This document shows positions 6,990 to 9,444 of a DNA stretch of 9,444 nt, in pieces. The notes below the pieces were generated by a model that was not told the DNA's origin, made no database searches, and saw only the letters and a program-made list of their open reading frames with translations. This DNA is from JAFMIX01 sp031371425. Lineage in GTDB: Bacteria; Verrucomicrobiota; Verrucomicrobiia; Limisphaerales; JAFMIX01. The stretch spans positions 1-9,444 of the forward strand of contig JANMJO010000105.1 in NCBI GenBank assembly GCA_031371425.1, written 5' to 3'. Numbering within the stretch: the first letter of the stretch is position 1; each line of letters starts with the position of its first letter. Position numbers and translations under genes: made by a program.

Positions 6990-7216
6990 GCCATCGCAAA
7001 CACATCCATCGGCACGGTTTTAACCGGGTGGCCTGCGCCGTGAACCATCCGCCGGATGTGTTCCGTCGTCTCGCGTGAGAAAACCGCCTCCCCGCAATGC
7101 TCGCACACCAGCGCGGGAATTTTTTCCACCAGCACGCGACGGCCTTCCACATTGAAGACCTCGCTCACCAGTTCCGATTTGGCGGCGTTGTGGCCGCAGA
7201 CATGGCAGTTAAACAT
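6986..7216 (-). CDS. YgiT-type zinc-finger protein (MqsA N-domain-like, probable antitoxin)
   Basis: A 76-residue protein with two CxxC pairs (Cys4/Cys7 in CHVCGHN and Cys38/Cys41 in VCEHCGEAVF), the layout of the YgiT-type zinc-binding domain found at the N-terminus of the MqsA antitoxin. It lacks the C-terminal HTH of full MqsA, as is common for short members encoded next to DUF4258 proteins. ATG 7216 is preferred because GGAGG at 7222-7226 lies 5 bases upstream; starting at 7246 would add ten residues and run into the DUF4258 gene. It follows DUF4258 directly, and its stop overlaps the start of mini-ORF copy 2. Its role as an antitoxin is inferred from the pairing. Confidence 0.85.
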   Translation of the reverse strand: MFNCHVCGHNAAKSELVSEVFNVEGRRVLVEKIPALVCEHCGEAVFSRETTEHIRRMVHGAGHPVKTVPMDVFAMA

Positions 7217-7218
7217 GG

Positions 7219-7528
7219 CTACCTCCGTTTCTGGTTTTCGATCCATTCATTTGGGTCTGGCTCATAAATCGTGATGATCTTCGTCGCGTCCGACTTCGCA
7301 AACGATACTTGAAAATGCAGCGGCCCGTCCAGCGCGGGTGAAACCCAGCAGCAAACCGCTTGGCGAATACTTGTCACCGGGATAATCCTCGATGACCTCG
7401 GCCCGTTCGCCCGCCTCGCGGATTTCCTGATCGCTGATGTCCCGCTCCACCACGCGGCGAAAAGCATGACGGTTGAACTCGAATTGTCCGGCGGCTAATT
7501 CTTGCCGGATTTGCGGCAGCGTTTTCAT
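7219..7528 (-). pseudogene. DUF4258 protein (MqsR-like toxin candidate), frameshifted
   Basis: The N-terminal two-thirds, from ATG 7528 (MKTLPQIRQELAAG, FNRHAFRRVVERDISD, VIEDYPGDKYSPSGLLLGF), is in one frame. The family's C-terminal block (GPLHFQVSF, TKIITIYEPDPNEW, ending ENQKRR at 7219) is in another. Removing one base from the three-C run at 7324-7326 (GGG on the coding strand) would join them into a 102-residue protein of normal DUF4258 length. As written, the first frame stops at 7262 with an unrelated tail. This is either a true single-base insertion that inactivates the toxin candidate or a sequencing error. The partner YgiT-type gene downstream is intact. DUF4258 proteins are often encoded beside YgiT-type zinc fingers; toxin activity is inferred. 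Confidence 0.82.
7222..7226 (-). promoter_or_regulatory. Shine-Dalgarno GGAGG of the YgiT-type gene
   Basis: GGAGG on the minus strand lies directly before the TAG stop of DUF4258 and 5 bases before ATG 7216. It is the only strong ribosome binding site seen in this operon, and it decides the start of the zinc-finger gene. Confidence 0.75.
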
Positions 7529-7638
7529 TTTTCAATCTGACTGCGCCCGGTGAATCCGACGCCGGAAATCAAAACCTCGTCGCTGACTTTCAGCGCGTGG
7601 ATTTTTTCTTCGGTGAAGGGGAAAATTAATTTGGTCAT
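7525..7638 (-). CDS. 37-codon mini-ORF, truncated copy of fumarase beta N-terminus (copy 3)
   Basis: The peptide begins MTKLIFPFTEEKIHALKV, continues DEVLISGVGFTGR, then ends SQIEK and TGA (7525-7527). It matches fumarase beta for ~32 residues, with GVGF in place of GIIH, a change shared with copy 4. The ATG is 8 bases past the PhoD stop, and the TGA overlaps the DUF4258 ATG as ATGA. It is too short for enzymatic function. It is a remnant of an interrupted fumarase gene, possibly kept as a coupling leader. Confidence 0.75.
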   Translation of the reverse strand: MTKLIFPFTEEKIHALKVSDEVLISGVGFTGRSQIEK

Positions 7639-7646
7639 GGCGGGAA

Positions 7647-9152
7647 TTAAAAGTTAATGGCAAAGCTCGGCTTCAGTTTCGAGTTTTCGCAAATCCAGTT
7701 CACCCAAATTTTATTATCCGTGCCGACGTTGAGCGTGGCGAAGTTGCGCGTCCGCAGGTAGCGCGTGCCACCGGCGGGCGTGAGCATTTCGGGAACGGTA
7801 TCGCCGTCATCAATAGTCTCGGGCGTGTCGTTGGTCGTGAGGGTGATGCCGGCCCACGCCATCGCTGACGGCGGCGGATGCACGATGCCCGTCGAGATGA
7901 CTTGCGTGAGGCCGACTTGCCGCCGCTCGTTCCACACCTGGCCGAGCGCGCCGACGTGGACATCGCCGGAAAGCAGCACGCCCTTGGTCTTGTCGTTTTT
8001 GTGCGCCTCCAGAAAATTCAGCAACACCATCACCAGCTTGATACGTTCGTCGTGATGCGGCTTGGCCGACCAATGGTCGTGGATGTCGTCCTCCAATTCC
8101 TCGTGCCACGGCGTCACGTCGTAAATGCTTTCCACGGAGGAGAACGACCGGTAAATCGCCGGCACGCCCACCATCACGAGCAAGTTTTTCACCGGCTCAT
8201 TGGCGAGTGAATCCAACCACCCCTTCGCGTCGTCCCAATTTTGTTTCGACATGATCTGCGTGTAAGTCCGCTCCGCGCGGTTGTCCAACGCGAGGATGTG
8301 AAAGTCGCGAAACTTGAAGCCGAGCGAATAATGTTTCGCCGCCGCATTGAGACGGTTGCGGTTTTGGGCTGCGCCGCGAAGCTGAAATAATTTGAACGTC
8401 CGCTCCGCGTGTGCGAAGGCCTGCTGATAAACGTCGCACTGCTGCCGGTCGTCGGGATACGAACCCCAGCCGTCGAAAATATCGTGGTCATCCCACATCA
8501 TCACCGAAGGGATCGTGGCGAACATCAGCGCCATTACCGGATTTTTCCAGCCATGCGGATACAGCCCGTCGTAGAAATCCGTGAACTCTTTGACCATTTT
8601 GGCGGACACCCCCGCATCGTTCTGTTCGTCGTAATTTTTCTGCGTCCACGCCTCGATGGCCGTGCCCGGCTTGGCCGACCAAACCGAATCCGCGTAAAGC
8701 TGGTCGCCGCCCATGAGCAGCAGCGCGAACGGTTTTTCCAGATGCGCGTCCGCCATTTTTTGCCAGAGCGCATACGGCTCGCTCGTGTCGCGCAGCAACG
8801 CGGCGGAAGAAAAACCGTTGCACGATGCGTAAGCCACGCGCGCCGACTCCTTCGCGCCGGGAACATAAAACGTCCAGTCCGCGCGCCCTGCCCGGTCACC
8901 CAACAAAGTTCCATCCGCCGCGCGGATCAAATACTTCAAGGCAATCCCCGCCGCGCCAGAAGCGATGCCCGGCTTAAATTCTACGCGCCAAAACTGCGCC
9001 GTGCCGACCAGTTCGAGCGGCGTGAATAGAATTTTTTTACCCGCGACTTCCAGCGTCGGCGTTCCCGCCAAGCCATCCGTCAAAATGCAGACCGTGTAAA
9101 AATTCCCGCTCTCGAAGCCGAGAACCGGGCCGACAACAAGTTGTGTTTTCAT
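7647..9152 (-). CDS. PhoD-like metallophosphatase, cytoplasmic form
   Basis: The 501-residue product has the PhoD-family metallophosphatase layout. An N-terminal beta domain (about 1-100) is followed by the catalytic domain, with MGGDQLYAD (Asp150), MMWDDHDIFDGWGS (Asp221/Asp222, His223, Asp224), LALDNRAERT at about 288-297, and LLSGDVHVGALG (Asp397, His399). These are metal-binding positions in related phosphodiesterases/phosphomonoesterases. Classical PhoD is a Tat-exported alkaline phosphatase. Here the N-terminus (MKTQLVVGPVLGFESG) has no twin-arginine or hydrophobic signal, so a cytoplasmic enzyme with an unknown substrate is likely. The ATG lies one base after the stop of mini-ORF copy 4, and the stop lies 8 bases before mini-ORF copy 3. 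There is no evident link to the fumarase reaction. Confidence 0.9.
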   Translation of the reverse strand: MKTQLVVGPVLGFESGNFYTVCILTDGLAGTPTLEVAGKKILFTPLELVGTAQFWRVEFKPGIASGAAGIALKYLIRAADGTLLGDRAGRADWTFYVPGAKESARVAYASCNGFSSAALLRDTSEPYALWQKMADAHLEKPFALLLMGGDQLYADSVWSAKPGTAIEAWTQKNYDEQNDAGVSAKMVKEFTDFYDGLYPHGWKNPVMALMFATIPSVMMWDDHDIFDGWGSYPDDRQQCDVYQQAFAHAERTFKLFQLRGAAQNRNRLNAAAKHYSLGFKFRDFHILALDNRAERTYTQIMSKQNWDDAKGWLDSLANEPVKNLLVMVGVPAIYRSFSSVESIYDVTPWHEELEDDIHDHWSAKPHHDERIKLVMVLLNFLEAHKNDKTKGVLLSGDVHVGALGQVWNERRQVGLTQVISTGIVHPPPSAMAWAGITLTTNDTPETIDDGDTVPEMLTPAGGTRYLRTRNFATLNVGTDNKIWVNWICENSKLKPSFAINF

Positions 9153-9153
9153 T

Positions 9154-9267
9154 TTATGAAGGTTTTTTCCTGCTTTGACTGAATCCGACGCCGGAAATCA
9201 AAACCTCGTCGCCGACTTTCAGCGCGTGGATTTTTTCAGCGGTGAAGGGGAAGGTAAGTTTGGTCAT
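9154..9267 (-). CDS. 37-codon mini-ORF, truncated copy of fumarase beta N-terminus (copy 4)
   Basis: The peptide begins MTKLTFPFTAEKIHALKV, continues DEVLISGVGF, then SQSRKKPS and TAA (9154-9156). Homology to fumarase beta ends after ~29 codons, slightly earlier than in copies 2 and 3. The stop is separated from the PhoD ATG by a single base. An ACAGG sequence ends 5 bases before its own ATG and could be a weak ribosome binding site. Like the other copies it is a 5' fragment, in the same orientation as the intact gene. Confidence 0.75.
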   Translation of the reverse strand: MTKLTFPFTAEKIHALKVGDEVLISGVGFSQSRKKPS

Positions 9268-9285
9268 GGTAACCTGTGAATCGTT

Positions 9286-9444
9286 TTAATCCTTTTTGCA
9301 CGGCTTGTCATTGAGAGCCATCGCGGATTCCTCGGAGCGTTCGCGTTCCTTTCGCGCCACAAGTTGGCGCAACTCTTCGGCGTTGCGAACCACCGGGCCG
9401 GTGTGCGGATGTTCCGCTTCCCACTTCCGCAGGTTTTCAAAAAA
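9286..9444 (-). CDS. 3' end of an unrecognised gene, cut by the window edge
   Basis: The frame is open from the right edge to TAA at 9286-9288, giving 52 C-terminal residues. They are highly charged and probably helical: NLRKWEAEHPHTGPVVRNAE, then LRQLVARKERERSEES, ending KPCKKD. I do not recognise the family. It lies 18 bases upstream of mini-ORF copy 4, in the same orientation, so it is the last gene of a further cargo segment of the same operon. The size and charge would suit a small antitoxin-like or DNA-binding protein, but nothing seen proves that. Confidence 0.6.
   Translation of the reverse strand, partial: FFENLRKWEAEHPHTGPVVRNAEELRQLVARKERERSEESAMALNDKPCKKD

Noticed and set aside
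5571..9267. Integron-type gene cassette array
   Set aside because: The direct repeats between toxin-antitoxin cargos are suggestive, but the repeats are coding fumarase sequence. I see no attC-like GTTRRRY/RYYYAAC core sites and no integrase.

Overview
The window looks like a contig end from a GC-rich member of the Verrucomicrobiota (Pedosphaera/Limisphaerales-like). This is an inference, not a database result. It rests on the large Asn/Thr/Ala-rich secreted protease with stacked beta-sandwich domains and an 'FFRARQ'-type C-terminus, the near absence of Shine-Dalgarno sequences, the hairpin-forming intergenic repeats, and the mix of DUF4258/YgiT and PIN modules. The first ~120 bases are homopolymeric G/C sequence that is probably artefactual.

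Left half: an imperfect hairpin (173-242) lies downstream of a very large minus-strand gene (333-4241) for a secreted fungalysin-type (M36) metalloprotease with C-terminal accessory domains. A divergent intergenic region of about 296 bases (4242-4537) carries a 10-bp perfect inverted repeat. It is followed by a plus-strand gene (4538-5434) for an exported six-repeat Sel1 protein. That gene converges on the minus-strand operon, and a 28-base-arm inverted repeat (5498-5565) lies between the two gene ends.

Right half (5571-9444, all minus strand, almost no spacers) reads as one operon. In transcription order: the 3' end of an unrecognised gene; a 37-codon mini-ORF; a PhoD-like metallophosphatase with no signal peptide; a second 37-codon mini-ORF; a frameshifted DUF4258 gene with a YgiT-type zinc-finger gene; a 45-codon mini-ORF; a ribbon-helix-helix-like antitoxin with a PIN-domain toxin; and finally a complete gene for the beta subunit/domain of Fe-S class I fumarate hydratase (or tartrate dehydratase).

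The most notable feature is that all three mini-ORFs are copies of the first ~26-32 codons of that fumarase beta gene. Each copy ends at a stop codon touching, or within 4 bases of, the start of the next gene. Each cassette in turn ends just before the ATG of the next copy. The locus therefore looks like a stepwise array of [cargo gene(s) + fumarase 5' end] units inserted at the same point of the fumarase gene, each insertion regenerating the intact gene. Two of the three complete cargos are toxin-antitoxin-like and the third is a phosphatase. One copy has a mosaic sequence (a strongly diverged but protein-conserving first nine codons, then near identity). This suggests the units arrived by recombination with a related fumarase allele rather than by simple local duplication.
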